Shown piece after piece: positions 42,572-42,665 of a DNA stretch of 42,665 nucleotides. The position numbers and the translations under genes are program-made. The notes below the pieces were generated by a model. It saw only the letters and a list, made by a program, of their open reading frames with translations. It searched no databases and was not told the DNA's origin. The number at the start of each line of letters is the position of its first letter. Positions within the stretch are counted from its first letter, which is position 1. Source of the stretch: Candidatus Pacearchaeota archaeon (GTDB lineage Archaea; Nanobdellota; Nanobdellia; Pacearchaeales; GW2011-AR1); contig JAGVXA010000009.1 of the NCBI GenBank assembly GCA_018304025.1, positions 1-42,665 of the forward strand, read 5' to 3'.

Positions 42572-42665
42572 TGTCCGCTATTAATGTCCTCTCGATTATT
42601 TGAGTTGCTCATTGTTTTTATTTCTTTCTCTGTTTTTCTAGGAAAGCTTGAGAGGGAGTTCTAAG

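Noticed and set aside
1-42665. CRISPR arrays, transposases, rRNA genes
   Set aside because: None seen: no regular spaced repeats, no transposase motifs and no rRNA-like segments.
42572-42665. Read-through coding after the Fic-like stop
   Set aside because: The in-frame translation past the stop is short, hydrophobic and not Fic-like.

Overview
This window reads as a compact, AT-rich archaeal chromosome segment, most likely from a DPANN-type archaeon (Pacearchaeota/Woesearchaeota-like). That placement is inferred from gene content and signals; no marker tree could be run. Support: an archaeal secF-secD pair, tRNA genes without encoded CCA, and TATA-like boxes centred about 25.5 bp upstream of many start codons, which implies leaderless mRNAs. 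Genes are tightly packed, with ATGA, TAATG and TAAATG junctions and frequent convergent overlaps. No rRNA, CRISPR array or transposase was seen.

Layout. 1-1180: a structured, palindrome-rich stretch with a small membrane protein, tRNA-Arg(CCU) with a duplicated 3' end, an HNH endonuclease, tRNA-Gly(UCC) and a repeat patch. 1181-4295: secF, secD and two small membrane proteins. 4296-31422: a large cell-surface carbohydrate and lipid region. It holds a heptose-nucleotide pathway (sugar nucleotidyltransferase, heptose-7-P kinase, GmhA, GmhB) ending in a transaldolase; glycosyltransferases and a Wzx-like flippase; a two-gene Wbp-like set in which the dehydrogenase and acetyltransferase are fused; four radical SAM proteins; FkbM and FemAB-like enzymes; two CDP-alcohol phosphotransferase-like proteins, one fused to a methyltransferase; and a pyruvate kinase-like/ATP sulfurylase fusion. 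tRNA-Thr(UGU) lies inside this region. 31478-42571: a GT4 glycosyltransferase, then core metabolism: ferredoxin plus a compact two-subunit 2-oxoacid:ferredoxin oxidoreductase, a DUF1858 protein, an ArsR regulator with IscS and IscU, a fifth radical SAM protein, QueC, a mini KOW/EF-P-like protein, a GT2 enzyme, a deoxyribosyltransferase-like protein, a GT9 heptosyltransferase-like protein and a Fic N-terminal-like fragment.

How it may work together (inference). Transaldolase could supply sedoheptulose-7-phosphate. GmhA, the kinase, GmhB and the nucleotidyltransferase would convert this to a nucleotide-activated D,D-heptose, and a GT9 enzyme 30 kb away could use it. The Wbp-like enzymes would make a diacetamido-uronic-acid-type sugar nucleotide. 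GT2/GT4 enzymes and the flippase would assemble and export a surface glycan, with FkbM, radical SAM, FemAB-like and CDP-alcohol enzymes decorating glycan or lipid. The most unusual items are the heptose pathway in an archaeal setting, the domain fusions, and two 50-bp divergent spacers, each with one palindromic TTTATAAA exactly in the middle.
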